From DASVHS01 sp035468985 (GTDB lineage: Bacteria; Acidobacteriota; Thermoanaerobaculia; Gp7-AA8): a DNA stretch of 64,000 bases. The stretch is taken from assembly GCA_035468985.1 (NCBI GenBank), contig DATISF010000038.1, positions 124,001 to 188,000 of the forward strand. Direction: 5' to 3'. The notes under the pieces are model-generated. The model saw only the letters and a program-made list of their open reading frames with translations. It did not search any database and was not told where the DNA came from. Below are positions 16,803 through 25,989 of the stretch, one piece after another. The position numbers and the translations under genes were made by a program. How positions within the stretch are numbered: the stretch's first letter is position 1; each line of letters opens with the position of its first letter.

Positions 16803-17258
16803 TCAGGGATGAGGCATCGCCATACCGCGCATTCCCCGGCCTCCGCCCGGACCGCCGCGCTGCTGGCGCATGAACTCTCTTGCCGACTCCAGCGCCTGGA
16901 ACTTGACCTTCTGGTCGGCGTTGAGAACGGCGAGCCGCTTGGCCTGGGCCGCGTCCTGTGCGGCGCGGATCTGCTCGCGGATGCCGTGCAGGGAGATGGC
17001 GAGTTTGCCGACGGCGGCGGCATCAGGAGTGGCGGCCTTGAGTGCGGTGTCGAGCTGCGTCTGCAGGTCGCGGGCATTCGCCGCGAGAGGCTGCACGGCC
17101 GCGGCCGTGTCTTTCTGGATCTGCTGCCAGGCCGTGATCTGCTCGGAACTGAGCTGCAGGAAGTCGGCGACGGCATGCTGCGGGCCGCGCGGCTGGGCGG
17201 TGGCGATCGCCGCGACGAACATCAGGGCGATGGCCATGGAAATGGAACGAGGTTTCAT
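16803..17258 (-). CDS. Spy/CpxP-like periplasmic helical protein
   Basis: 151 residues from an ATG preceded by AAAGGAG; signal peptide MKPRSISMAIALMFVAAIATAQ. The mature protein is nearly all amphipathic helix with LQLSSEQITAWQQIQKDT, LQTQLDTALK and LNADQKVKFQALE segments, the layout of Spy/CpxP/LTXXQ stress chaperones and related heavy-metal sensors. The C-terminus is a Gly-Arg-Met tail (GGPGGGRGMRGMAMPHP) that could bind metal. The gene has its own leader with a CRP-type site. Confidence 0.7.
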   Translation of the reverse strand: MKPRSISMAIALMFVAAIATAQPRGPQHAVADFLQLSSEQITAWQQIQKDTAAAVQPLAANARDLQTQLDTALKAATPDAAAVGKLAISLHGIREQIRAAQDAAQAKRLAVLNADQKVKFQALESAREFMRQQRGGPGGGRGMRGMAMPHP

Positions 17259-17298
17259 CGGAGCTCCTTTCGTTTTCCGTTTCGACGCTCGATCCGCT

Positions 17299-17342
17299 GA
17301 TATCGCGTACGCGGTCACGCGCAAATGTGATCGTCTTCACAT
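17299..17342 (-). promoter_or_regulatory. CRP/FNR-type site and promoter of the Spy-like gene
   Basis: ATGTGATCGTCTTCACAT at 17325-17342 contains both perfect half-sites TGTGA and TCACA with a 6-bp spacer, as in the CRP consensus. On the minus strand a GATATC -10-like hexamer (17304-17299) would give a start near 17292, putting the site centre about 41.5 bp upstream, the class II activation position. A 33-nt leader with AAAGGAG then leads to the ATG at 17258. Confidence 0.55.
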
Positions 17343-17348
17343 GGCCGG

Positions 17349-19022
17349 TCAGGGCCGCGGGCCATCGAGGCGCGTCTCCCATCGCTCGGCGCTGATCTTC
17401 CAGGCACCGTCGCGCCGCACGAGCTGATACGTCCACGTGCTGGAGTTTCTGCCGTCGGGGATCGGACCGCGGACGCTGATGGTTGCCGCCTCCTCGTTCG
17501 CGAAACCGCTGGCGGACTGGACGCGAACCGGCCGCGAAGATTTCCAAATGTTGAAATCGACGCCGTCGAAGGATGCGAACGTCGAGACTCTCTTCAGCGC
17601 CGCGACATCCGAGCGCTGGACGGCATCGAGCCATTCGGCGCAGACACGAGCCGGCTCGGATGTCCCGCTGACCGGCTTGCCGTTCGCCGACGTCACGGTC
17701 TCATCGCGCGCGCCGGCTTTGCGAAGAAGCTCCACGACGTCGGACTTCTCGCTGTCGAGCGCCTGCGTCAGCGCGGTCGATTTCCATTCCGTGCTCCGTG
17801 CGTCGAGGTTCGCTCCCGCCTTCACCAGCACCGCGACAACGGCTGCATTCCCCGCGCTGGCCTGGTCCATCAGCGGCGTCTGACCCTTGTGACTCGTGGC
17901 ATCGACCTTCGCTCCGTGCGCGAGCAGCCACTCTGCCGTGGGCGCATCGGGTGCGAACGCCAGCGGGGACTGTCCGTCATCATTGGTCGTATCGACCGGC
18001 ATGCCGCGGGCAACGACGAGATCCTCCATCGCGGCGATGTCACCGCCGCGCACCGCGCGCTCGTAGGATTCCTTGTCCGCGCGCGTCGTCGCCCTGGTCT
18101 TCGGAATGGCGATCGGCGCGTGTCCGGTCAACTTCTGCATGATGCTGTACACGCTGCCGTTCACGAGAACGGCGACCACCGCAAAGCTGAAGAGATTCGA
18201 GGCCGCCTTCTTCCACAGCGAGCCGGCCGCCATCTGCGCGTCGCCGCGCATCAGCCGCAGGACGTTGCCGTGAACGAGATCGGGAACGACTCCGCGCTTC
18301 TCCGCCGAATAACGACCGACGACGCATACCTGCTCGCCGGGGCTGACGATCTGCTCGTACAGATTCTTGTCGGAGAAGTCGGTCTCGTCACCGGTCTTCC
18401 AGTCTTTGCGGACCTGACCGTCGTCATCGGTCATGAGGTCCTTCATCTCGCGATAGAGCGCGCCGATCTGGAGCGCACCCATGTCGGAGAACCTCGTCGA
18501 GCGGACATACGTCGCGGCATTCGATCGGGCCAGATCGGAGTCGATCAGCTCCTTCGCGAAACCTTCGAGCATCGGGAATCCGAGAATACGGATCGGGCCG
18601 CGGGGTGAGTCGATGGCGGACGGCGTGAGGGCGAAGCCGTTGTAGTCCTTCACCACGCCCGAACCGTTCGGGCGCGTGTCGAAATGCTGGACCTCGTAGC
18701 TGTAGAGGATGGCCGGTTTCCCGCTGAAAGGCGCGCGCAGTGAAGAGCCGATCGCGCGGATGTGACCCGCCACCGTGAGTGTCTCGCCGTCTTTCGGAGG
18801 CTCGATGACGGTTGAGACGGCGGAATCACGGCCGCTTCGCAATGCCTCGACCGCCGATCCGATCGCGTTCAGCAGAGAACCGAAGGCCACCGCCATCAGG
18901 AGGCCTGCCGCGACCGGGACCATCCAGTCGAGCGGCGCTCGGAAATACGCATGCAGAACATACCAGTACGCAACGCTGAACGCCGCCCAGGCGATCAGGC
19001 TGAGCAAACCTCGCTTCATCAC
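17349..19022 (-). CDS. Membrane protein with ankyrin repeats and possible GIDE-like domain
   Basis: 557 residues. Two N-terminal membrane segments (about 7-24 and 34-53) are followed by a soluble region whose start, VAGHIRAIGSSLRAPFSGKP then YSYEV, resembles the GIDE/MULAN-type domain of membrane E3-ligase-like proteins. A third membrane segment lies near residues 275-295. Then come about four ankyrin repeats (318-440; NDDGQSPLAFAPDAPTAEWL, HKGQTPLMDQASAGNAAVVA) and a C-terminal NTF2-like domain (455-557; CAEWLDAVQRSDVAALKRVS). The order suggests a sensor or scaffold exposing ankyrins on one side of the membrane. The start has AAGGA 6-7 nt upstream. Confidence 0.75.
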   Translation of the reverse strand: MMKRGLLSLIAWAAFSVAYWYVLHAYFRAPLDWMVPVAAGLLMAVAFGSLLNAIGSAVEALRSGRDSAVSTVIEPPKDGETLTVAGHIRAIGSSLRAPFSGKPAILYSYEVQHFDTRPNGSGVVKDYNGFALTPSAIDSPRGPIRILGFPMLEGFAKELIDSDLARSNAATYVRSTRFSDMGALQIGALYREMKDLMTDDDGQVRKDWKTGDETDFSDKNLYEQIVSPGEQVCVVGRYSAEKRGVVPDLVHGNVLRLMRGDAQMAAGSLWKKAASNLFSFAVVAVLVNGSVYSIMQKLTGHAPIAIPKTRATTRADKESYERAVRGGDIAAMEDLVVARGMPVDTTNDDGQSPLAFAPDAPTAEWLLAHGAKVDATSHKGQTPLMDQASAGNAAVVAVLVKAGANLDARSTEWKSTALTQALDSEKSDVVELLRKAGARDETVTSANGKPVSGTSEPARVCAEWLDAVQRSDVAALKRVSTFASFDGVDFNIWKSSRPVRVQSASGFANEEAATISVRGPIPDGRNSSTWTYQLVRRDGAWKISAERWETRLDGPRP

Positions 19023-19043
19023 AAATCCTTCAGGTTGAAGGAG

Positions 19044-22001
19044 TCATCGTACCGCGTTCGCGGCCTTGTACTCGTTCCAGGTCCGCAACGCCGCCTCGGC
19101 AATCGGTCGCAGCTTCGCCCAACCTTCGCGCATGTCCGGAGTGGGCGCGGCGTCGGCGGCATCAACGGCGCGAGCGAGCTCCTGCAGGTTCGAGTCGACA
19201 AATCGCAGGCTGCTCGTGTTCTTCGGAGCGAGCCACCACTGATCCTCGGGGACGACGTCGGCGATCTGATGCAAGCGCGCCTTCGCTGCTTCATCGGTCA
19301 ACGTTTTCAGCAGATCCTCGGCGTCGCTGAGAGCCTGGTGCACCGCCGCTCGCGTCACCTCGATCTCGCGCGCGAGCGCGAACTGCTCGGCATACGCGGA
19401 AGCCGGGACATCGATACGCGGATCGGGCGCGACCGTCAGCGGCTGGGTGAGACGTTGCCCGTTCCACGTCAGCACGACTTTGTAGTTTCCGGGCGGCGCC
19501 CACACGCCGTCGGCGAACGCGCCGCGACGCCCTGAGTCGAGCGCGGCCGGCGCCGGATAGCGGATCGGCCACACGAAGCGATGCATGCCCGGCGAGGTCG
19601 ACAGGGTAGACGGCGTGTCGAACCATTCCGGCGCCACTCGCAGCTTCGCGGGATCGGGTTTGGGAACAGCGTCCGCGCTGCTGTAGCGGCGGACGAGATG
19701 ATCGTTCGCATCGAGGATTTCGAGGGTCACGGGCCCGGCTGAAGCCGGTGCGACATAGTCGATGGATGCGCCGCTCCGCGGGTTCTCGGCCATCGGCTCG
19801 TCTTTCGGCATCGGCGTGCCGGTGAAGCCGGCGGAACGGAACCGGACCGCGGTCGCCGGCGCGAAGAGATATGGAGCGGTCGTGGCGGTTTGGCGCAGCG
19901 GCGTGACGTCGTCGAGGATCCAGAACGCGCGGCCGTGCGTGGCAATCACGAGATCGTTTCCGTGCACGTCGATGTCGCGGACCGATGTCACAGGAAGATT
20001 GAACTGCAGCGGCTGCCAGTGGTCGCCGTCGTCGAACGAGACGTACACGCCCTTCTCGCTCCCGGCGTACAGCAGTCCGCGGCGCACAGAATCCTCGCGC
20101 ACGACGTTGACGAACGCGCCGATGCCGCTTGCCGCGAGCTGCCACGTCTTCCCGCCGTCATGCGTGCGATAGACGTACGGCCGAGTATCGTCGAGGCGAT
20201 GACGGTCGACCGCGGCGTACGCGGTCTCCGGATCGAAGTGCGAGGTCTCGATGACGCCGACCTTCGACCACGCTGTGAGCGCGGCGGGAGTGATGTTCGT
20301 CCAGTGCGCGCCTTCATCGCGCGTGCGCCAGATCAAGCCGTCGTCGGTGCCGGCCCACAGGTCGCGATCGGCGAGCCGCGACGGCGCGATGGTATAGATC
20401 ACGCCGAGGCGAGGACCGCCGGGCTTGAGCGCCGCGGTCGCCGGATCGAGGTTCGCCGGCGTGCCGGGATCTTCGCGCGTCAGGTCGGGACTGATGATCG
20501 TCCAGTGCTGGCCGCCGTCATCCGTGCGGAACAGGCGCTGATTCGCGAAGTAGAGGACGCGCGGGTCGCGCGGCGAGAAAACGAGCGGCAGTGTCCACGT
20601 GCGGCGATCGACATTCGGATATGCAAACGTCGGATCGATCGACTGCGTCTGACGGGTGCGCGTGTCCAGGCGCTCGACACGGCCGCCGTAGAGAATCTCC
20701 GGATCTTTCGGATCGGGAGCAACGTTGTCGCTCTCGCCTCCCGCGGTGATCTCGCGAAAGTCGGTGATGTTGATTCCGTCGATCGTGTTCGTGCGGCTGG
20801 GAACGCCCGCGGCACCAGAATCCTGTTGCGAACCGTAGACCCAGTACGGGAACCGCTTGTCGGTGATGACGTGGTAGAACTGGCCGGTCGGCTGGTTGTA
20901 CCAGGAGCTCCACGTCGCGCCGTTGTCGACCGACACGACCGTGCCCTGATCGACGCCGAGGATGCGGCGCTCGGGGTGCTCGGGATCGATCCAGAGCTGA
21001 TGGTAATCGTCGCCGCCGGGAGCGCCTTTCACCGGCGCCCAGGTCGCGCCGGCGTCGGCCGATCGATAGAGATTCACGTTGCACGAGTAGACGACGTCCG
21101 CGTTCTTCGGCTCGACGGTGATCTGGCCGAAGTACCAGCCGCGCGACCAGACGCGCGAATCGGAGCCGGCGCGCGTCCATGTCGCGCCGCGATCGTCCGA
21201 GCGATACATGCCGCCCCGTTCGGCATCGACGAGCGCGTAGACGCGGTTCGGCATGCTCGGAGCAACAGCGATCCCGATCCGGCCGGGCTTCGTGGTGACG
21301 TGCAGCTCGGTCCAGGTGTCGCCGCCGTCGGTCGATTTGAACAATCCGCTGCCGGCGCCGGTCGACGGCGGATAGACGCTCCAAGGCGTGCGCCGCGTCT
21401 GCCAGAGCGCGGCGTAGATGACGCGCGGATTGCCGGGCTCGAAGGCGAGATCGATCGCGCCCGTGTCGGCGTTCGGACCGAGAACCTTCTTCCAGGTCCT
21501 GCCGCCGTCAGAGCTTCGAAACACGCCCCGTTCCGCGTTCGCGGCATACGGATGTCCGAGTGCGGCGACGTAAACGAGGTCGGGATCGTCGGGGTGCACG
21601 ATGACACGGCCGATCTGCTGCGAGTCCGCGAGGCCGATGTGCGTCCACGTCCTGCCGCCATCGGTCGATTTGTACATGCCATCGCCCTGGGCGATGTCGG
21701 AGCGCATGTCCGCTTCGCCGCTGCCGGCGTAGATCACCTTCGGGTTCGACGCCGCGACGGCGAGCGCGCCGATCGAGCCGATGGGCTGCGAGTCAAAGAT
21801 CGGCTGCCAGGTCCGGCCCGCGTCGATCGTCTCCCAGACGCCACCGTTCACACTCCCGAAGTAGAAGTGCTGCGGTTCGGATGGCACGCCGCTGACGGCG
21901 AGCACGCGTCCGGCACGGAACGGGCCGATGAGACGCCAGTGCAGATCCTGGAAGAGCGACGGGTCGACGAGCGCGGCGGCGAGAACGAACGCTGCAAACA
22001 T
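19044..22001 (-). CDS. VPS10/BNR-repeat secreted beta-propeller protein
   Basis: 985 residues with a short signal-like N-terminus (MFAAFVLAAALVDPS). Asp-box motifs are numerous: TIDAGRTWQP, STDGGRTWTH, SSDGGRTWKK, STDGGDTWTE, SDDRGATWTR, SADAGATWAP, TDDGGQHWTI, THDGGKTWQL, SFDDGDHWQP. VIATHGRAFWILDDVTPLRQ ends the propeller region and HRFVWPIRYPAPA marks the Ig-like C-terminal part, as in the two paralogues. Role as for these: extracellular binding or processing, not further assignable. TATGAT 8 nt upstream of the ATG and no Shine-Dalgarno suggest a leaderless transcript. Confidence 0.9.
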   Translation of the reverse strand: MFAAFVLAAALVDPSLFQDLHWRLIGPFRAGRVLAVSGVPSEPQHFYFGSVNGGVWETIDAGRTWQPIFDSQPIGSIGALAVAASNPKVIYAGSGEADMRSDIAQGDGMYKSTDGGRTWTHIGLADSQQIGRVIVHPDDPDLVYVAALGHPYAANAERGVFRSSDGGRTWKKVLGPNADTGAIDLAFEPGNPRVIYAALWQTRRTPWSVYPPSTGAGSGLFKSTDGGDTWTELHVTTKPGRIGIAVAPSMPNRVYALVDAERGGMYRSDDRGATWTRAGSDSRVWSRGWYFGQITVEPKNADVVYSCNVNLYRSADAGATWAPVKGAPGGDDYHQLWIDPEHPERRILGVDQGTVVSVDNGATWSSWYNQPTGQFYHVITDKRFPYWVYGSQQDSGAAGVPSRTNTIDGINITDFREITAGGESDNVAPDPKDPEILYGGRVERLDTRTRQTQSIDPTFAYPNVDRRTWTLPLVFSPRDPRVLYFANQRLFRTDDGGQHWTIISPDLTREDPGTPANLDPATAALKPGGPRLGVIYTIAPSRLADRDLWAGTDDGLIWRTRDEGAHWTNITPAALTAWSKVGVIETSHFDPETAYAAVDRHRLDDTRPYVYRTHDGGKTWQLAASGIGAFVNVVREDSVRRGLLYAGSEKGVYVSFDDGDHWQPLQFNLPVTSVRDIDVHGNDLVIATHGRAFWILDDVTPLRQTATTAPYLFAPATAVRFRSAGFTGTPMPKDEPMAENPRSGASIDYVAPASAGPVTLEILDANDHLVRRYSSADAVPKPDPAKLRVAPEWFDTPSTLSTSPGMHRFVWPIRYPAPAALDSGRRGAFADGVWAPPGNYKVVLTWNGQRLTQPLTVAPDPRIDVPASAYAEQFALAREIEVTRAAVHQALSDAEDLLKTLTDEAAKARLHQIADVVPEDQWWLAPKNTSSLRFVDSNLQELARAVDAADAAPTPDMREGWAKLRPIAEAALRTWNEYKAANAVR

Positions 22002-22029
22002 GGCGCGAGATCATACAATCTCGGGCCCC

Positions 22030-22113
22030 GTCATCCTGAGGCGAGCACAGCGAGCCGAAGGATCTCCTGACACGTCTCAAGAGATTCTTCGGCGCTTTAC
22101 GGTTCAGAATGAC
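22030..22113. repeat. Long copy of the GTCATCCTGAG palindromic repeat
   Basis: GTCATCCTGAGGCGAG at 22030 and GGTTCAGAATGAC ending at 22113 are inverted ends, and the inner parts GCCGAAGGATCTC and GAGATTCTTCGGC also pair, with a short spacer between. The element fills the gap between two divergent genes. It is the same family as at 7563-7608 and 48743-48802. Confidence 0.7.
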
Positions 22114-22129
22114 GTGAGACAATCGCGGC

Positions 22130-23317
22130 ATGCGCGCAGCCGCGGTCATCATCGTTTTCACCGTCACCGCCTCCGCCTTCGCGCAATCCACCTCCTTCCA
22201 GGTGCACGGTTTCCTGACCGCGCGCGCGATCAGCGTGGAGTCGCAGCCGTCATGGACTGAGGGAGGGTTCGGTCGGTTCGATGTTGGAGGGCAGGCGGCC
22301 GGCAATCGTCAAACGGAGAACGTCCAGCTCGCTCAGGCCGGATTCGACTGGACCCCCACGCGCTGGCTGCTGATTCACGCCGATGGCGTGGCACGGCACG
22401 AACCGTCCGGCACGATCGGCAGCCGCGGAGGCGTCGTGCAGGCCTTTGCCGATCTCTTCACCGAGCATCTGCGTCTGCGCGTCGGTTCGTTCTGGTTCCC
22501 GACATCGCGCGAGAACGTCGACCTGATGTGGAACTCGCGGTACACGATCACCTACTCCGCGCTCAACACATGGATCGGCCAGGAGTTCCGGCCGGTCGGC
22601 GCGGACGTGCAATTCTCGCCGAACTTCTACATCACCGGCGGCGCGACGGCGTTCCGCGGCAACGACACGATGGGGACGGAGCTCGCGGCGCGAGGATGGA
22701 CGTTCGGGAACCGCCTCACCGTCTACAACGAAAAGATCGCGTTGCCGCCGCCGGATGATCTGACCAAGCCGATCGGCTCGGACATCGATCATCGCATCGG
22801 GTTCGCCGAGCGGCTTCGCCTTCAAATCCCCGAACGGGCCATGGTGCAGTTCGCGCACATCGACAATCGCGCGGAGCTGTATCCGACCGCCCGACCGCCC
22901 GACATCCCCTGGGCCACGCGATTCAACGTCGTGAGCGCTGAGGCGGGATCGACGCCGACGACAACGGTGGCCGCCGAGTGGGCGCGCGGCAGGACTGCCG
23001 TCGGATTCCCGGGCGGGAGCTTCACGATGGATTTCGATACGGCGTACGTGCTGGCATCGCAGAAGCGCGGACGCGACCGGTGGACGACACGCATCGAGCG
23101 CTTCTCGACGCACGCGCACAAGCGGTCGCCGTACGATACGAGCCGCGAGAGCGGCCACGCATACACCGTGGCGTGGCTGCGCGATCTCAGCGAGCACTTG
23201 CGCGGTGGTGTCGAGTACGTCCGCGTGACGGGCGATCGTCCCGGCCTGTCGGGAACGGCTTTCGACGTTCGAACCGGAGGGTCGACGATCACTGCCGAGT
23301 TGCGTATCGGCTTCTGA
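22130..23317 (+). CDS. Putative outer-membrane beta-barrel (porin-like) protein
   Basis: 395 residues with signal peptide MRAAAVIIVFTVTASAFAQ. The mature chain alternates polar and aromatic residues, is rich in short strands (FLTARAISVES, WLLIHADGVARHE, LRLRVGSFWFPTS) and ends in TITAELRIGF with a C-terminal Phe, the usual outer-membrane insertion signal. No specific porin family is recognised. It overlaps the ArfB gene by one base (TGATG), an odd coupling probably reflecting genome compaction. GACAAT lies 6 nt before the ATG. Confidence 0.65.
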   Translation: MRAAAVIIVFTVTASAFAQSTSFQVHGFLTARAISVESQPSWTEGGFGRFDVGGQAAGNRQTENVQLAQAGFDWTPTRWLLIHADGVARHEPSGTIGSRGGVVQAFADLFTEHLRLRVGSFWFPTSRENVDLMWNSRYTITYSALNTWIGQEFRPVGADVQFSPNFYITGGATAFRGNDTMGTELAARGWTFGNRLTVYNEKIALPPPDDLTKPIGSDIDHRIGFAERLRLQIPERAMVQFAHIDNRAELYPTARPPDIPWATRFNVVSAEAGSTPTTTVAAEWARGRTAVGFPGGSFTMDFDTAYVLASQKRGRDRWTTRIERFSTHAHKRSPYDTSRESGHAYTVAWLRDLSEHLRGGVEYVRVTGDRPGLSGTAFDVRTGGSTITAELRIGF

Positions 23318-23733
23318 TGCGCGATCTCGACCTCGGCTCCGGCATCACCGTCCCTGCCCAATCGCTTCACGCGACGACCTCGCGCAGCGGAGGCCCGGGC
23401 GGGCAGAACGTGAACAAGGTCGAGACGCGCGTCACGATCGAGGCCGATCTGGAGACCCTTCCGCTGTCCGATGAACAGAAAGGACGCGTTCGCGAAAAAC
23501 TCGGCGGACGCATCACCAAGGACGGCGTCCTGCGCGTTACCTCGCAGGCGGAGCGGACTCAGCTCGCCAATCGGGACCGCGCTCTGGCCCGGATGGAACA
23601 GCTTCTGCGTGATGCCATTGAGGAGGAGAAGCCGCGCAGGCCGACAGGCATCCCGAAAACGCAGAAAAAGCGCCGCCTCGAGAATAAACGGCGGCGCGCG
23701 GAAACAAAGCGGCTGCGCTCGAAGTTCGACTGA
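23317..23733 (+). CDS. arfB: Peptidyl-tRNA hydrolase ArfB (class I release-factor-like ribosome rescue)
   Basis: 138 residues, the usual length for ArfB/YaeJ. The catalytic GGQ is at residues 28-30 within RSGGPGGQNVNK, and the C-terminus is the expected basic tail (PKTQKKRRLENKRRRAETKRL) that enters the mRNA channel of stalled ribosomes. It hydrolyses peptidyl-tRNA on non-stop complexes. The ATG overlaps the upstream stop by one base. Confidence 0.92.
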   Translation: MRDLDLGSGITVPAQSLHATTSRSGGPGGQNVNKVETRVTIEADLETLPLSDEQKGRVREKLGGRITKDGVLRVTSQAERTQLANRDRALARMEQLLRDAIEEEKPRRPTGIPKTQKKRRLENKRRRAETKRLRSKFD

Positions 23734-23735
23734 CC

Positions 23736-25865
23736 ATGAAACGTTTCGCAATCCTCTTGATGATGACAATCAGCGCTTGTTCAACCACGCAACCCACAGG
23801 CAACCACGCCCAACCGGCCTCGCAACAACCGGCGAATCCGTTCTTCGCTCCCAGCACGCTTCAATTCCAGGCACCGCCCTTCGATCGCATCAAGGACAGC
23901 GATTACCAGCCGGCGATCGAAGAAGGAATGAAGCAGCACATCGCCGAGATCGAAGCGATCGCCGATGATCCGGCCGCGCCGGCATTCGAGAACACCATCG
24001 TTCCGATGGAGCGCTCCGGCGTTCTGCTGACGCGCGTGTCGAAGGTCTTCTTCAACCTGACGGCGTCGAACACGAATCCAACGCTTCAGAAGGTCGAGGC
24101 CGACGAGGCGCCGAAGTTCGCCGCGCACCAGGACGCGGTCTTCATGAACCCGAAGCTGTTCGCGAAGGTGAAATCGATCTACGATCGTCGCGACTCGCTC
24201 GGGCTGGACGCCGAGTCGAAGTTTCTCGTCGAGCGGTACTACAAGAACTTCGTTCGCGCCGGCGCATTGCTGTCGGAAGCCGACAAGGCGACGCTCCGCG
24301 CGCTCAATCAGGAAGAGTCCACGCTCACCACCCAGTTTCGCGAGCACGTCCTGACCGACACCAAGGATTCCGGCGTGGTCGTGGACAACAAGGCCGACCT
24401 CGCGGGCCTCTCTGACTCGGATGTCGCCGCGGCCGCTCAACGCGCGAAAGAGCGCGGACTCGACGGCAAATGGGTGATCGCGCTGCAGAACACCACGCAG
24501 CAGCCGCCGCTCACCTACCTGCAGAATCGCGCGCTCCGGCAGCGCATCCTCGCCGCCTCGGAGGCGCGCGGCAATCATGGCGGCCCGAGCGACACGAAGG
24601 CCATCGTCACCCGCCTCGCCCAGCTCCGCGCTCAGAGAGCACAACTCCTCGGCTTCCCGACGTACGCCGCGTATTCGCTCGACGATCAGATGGCGAAGAC
24701 GCCTGAGAACGCGTTCAAGCTCATGACCGATCTCGTGCCGGCCTCGACGAATCGCGCCCGCGAAGAAGCGGCGCGGATGCAGAAGCTGGCCGGCGTGCCG
24801 ATTACCGCCGCAGACTGGCAGTTCTACGCCGAACAGGTCCGCAAGGCGGAGTACGACCTCGACGATTCACAGGTCAAGCCGTACTTCGAGGTGAACCGCG
24901 TGCTGCAGGACGGCCTGTTCTACGCCGCGCACCAGCTCTACGGAATCACGTTCAAGGAGCGGAAGGATCTCCCCGCCTATCACCCCGACGTCCGCGTCTT
25001 CGAAGTGTTCGACGCCGACGGAAAATCGCTGGCGATCTACTACGCCGATTACTTCCAACGCTCGGGCAAGAGCGGCGGCGCCTGGATGGACACCTTCGTC
25101 GACCAGAGCGGACTTCTCGAATCGAAGCCCGTGGTGGTCAATGTCTGGAACTTCGAGAAGCCCGCGCCCGGACAGCCGGCGCTGCTGACGTTCACCGACG
25201 TCACCACGATGTTCCACGAGTTCGGCCACTCGCTGCACGGCATGTTCTCGAACGTGAAATACCCGACGGTCGCGGGCACGAATGTCGCCCGCGATTTCGT
25301 CGAGTTCCCCTCGCAGTTCAACGAGCACTGGGCCCTCGAGCCTGCCGTGTTCGCGAATTACGCGAAGCATTACCAGACCGGCGCGCCGATGCCGCAGGCA
25401 CTCGTCGACAAGATCAAGAAGTCGCGCACGTTCAACCAGGGCTACGCGCTGTCGGAGTATCTGGAAGCAGCGCTGCTCGACATGGCCTGGCACACTTTGC
25501 CGCCGGAGGCGCCGCTGCAGGACGTGAACACGTTCGAGCCCGCGTCGCTGCAGCGGTTCAACGTGGCCATGGCGCAGGTGCCGCCGCGCTATCACACGAC
25601 GTATTTCAATCACGTCTGGGGTGGCGGCTACTCGGCGGGCTACTACGCCTATTTGTGGAGTGAAGTGCTCGACCACGACGCGTACTACTGGTTCGTCGAG
25701 CACGGCGGAATGACGCGCGCGAACGGCCAGCGCTTCCGCGACATGATCCTGTCGCGCGGCGGATCCGAAGAGCTCGCCACGATGTACCGCAATTTCCGCG
25801 GCCGCGATCCGATTGTCGAGCCGCTGCTCATCGAGCGCGGCCTGCAATCGCCGTCGCCGAAGTAG
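23736..25865 (+). CDS. M3-family oligopeptidase (Dcp/OpdA type), lipoprotein
   Basis: 709 residues. The N-terminus has a lipoprotein signal with lipobox ISAC (residues 12-15), unusual for an M3 enzyme since Dcp and OpdA are mostly cytoplasmic. The catalytic HEFGHSLHGMF (around residue 494) is the M3 HExxH signature, with the third zinc ligand probably in FVEFPSQF. Length matches peptidyl-dipeptidase Dcp. It likely trims short peptides at the outer face of the inner membrane or on the inner leaflet of the outer membrane. It starts 2 nt after ArfB. Confidence 0.9.
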   Translation: MKRFAILLMMTISACSTTQPTGNHAQPASQQPANPFFAPSTLQFQAPPFDRIKDSDYQPAIEEGMKQHIAEIEAIADDPAAPAFENTIVPMERSGVLLTRVSKVFFNLTASNTNPTLQKVEADEAPKFAAHQDAVFMNPKLFAKVKSIYDRRDSLGLDAESKFLVERYYKNFVRAGALLSEADKATLRALNQEESTLTTQFREHVLTDTKDSGVVVDNKADLAGLSDSDVAAAAQRAKERGLDGKWVIALQNTTQQPPLTYLQNRALRQRILAASEARGNHGGPSDTKAIVTRLAQLRAQRAQLLGFPTYAAYSLDDQMAKTPENAFKLMTDLVPASTNRAREEAARMQKLAGVPITAADWQFYAEQVRKAEYDLDDSQVKPYFEVNRVLQDGLFYAAHQLYGITFKERKDLPAYHPDVRVFEVFDADGKSLAIYYADYFQRSGKSGGAWMDTFVDQSGLLESKPVVVNVWNFEKPAPGQPALLTFTDVTTMFHEFGHSLHGMFSNVKYPTVAGTNVARDFVEFPSQFNEHWALEPAVFANYAKHYQTGAPMPQALVDKIKKSRTFNQGYALSEYLEAALLDMAWHTLPPEAPLQDVNTFEPASLQRFNVAMAQVPPRYHTTYFNHVWGGGYSAGYYAYLWSEVLDHDAYYWFVEHGGMTRANGQRFRDMILSRGGSEELATMYRNFRGRDPIVEPLLIERGLQSPSPK

Positions 25866-25870
25866 TGCGA

Positions 25871-25923
25871 TGGAGCCCCGGCTTCGGCCGGGGCCCCACG
25901 ACCGGCTGAAGCCGGTGCTCCAT
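25871..25923. repeat. Paired hairpins in a convergent gap
   Basis: CCCCGGC-TTCG-GCCGGGG (25876-25893) is a stable hairpin with a UUCG tetraloop, followed by ACCGGC-TGAA-GCCGGT (25901-25916), and the outer TGGAGC/GCTCCA ends at 25871 and 25918-25923 also pair. It lies between converging genes and may end transcription in both directions, although no T-tract follows. The rest of the gap to 25989 shows nothing else recognisable except a further TGGAGCCC start near 25980. Confidence 0.7.
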
Positions 25924-25989
25924 GGACACCATCCCGGTGCCGATTGCGCTCATGGCCACCGGCGTCTTTCACCGTCTTCATGGAGCCCG

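Noticed and set aside
19890..22070. 726-codon plus-strand open frame opposite the third VPS10-like gene
   Set aside because: Antisense shadow: translation is repetitive Arg/Ala/Gly sequence with no domain, while the minus strand has clear Asp-box repeats and a signal peptide.
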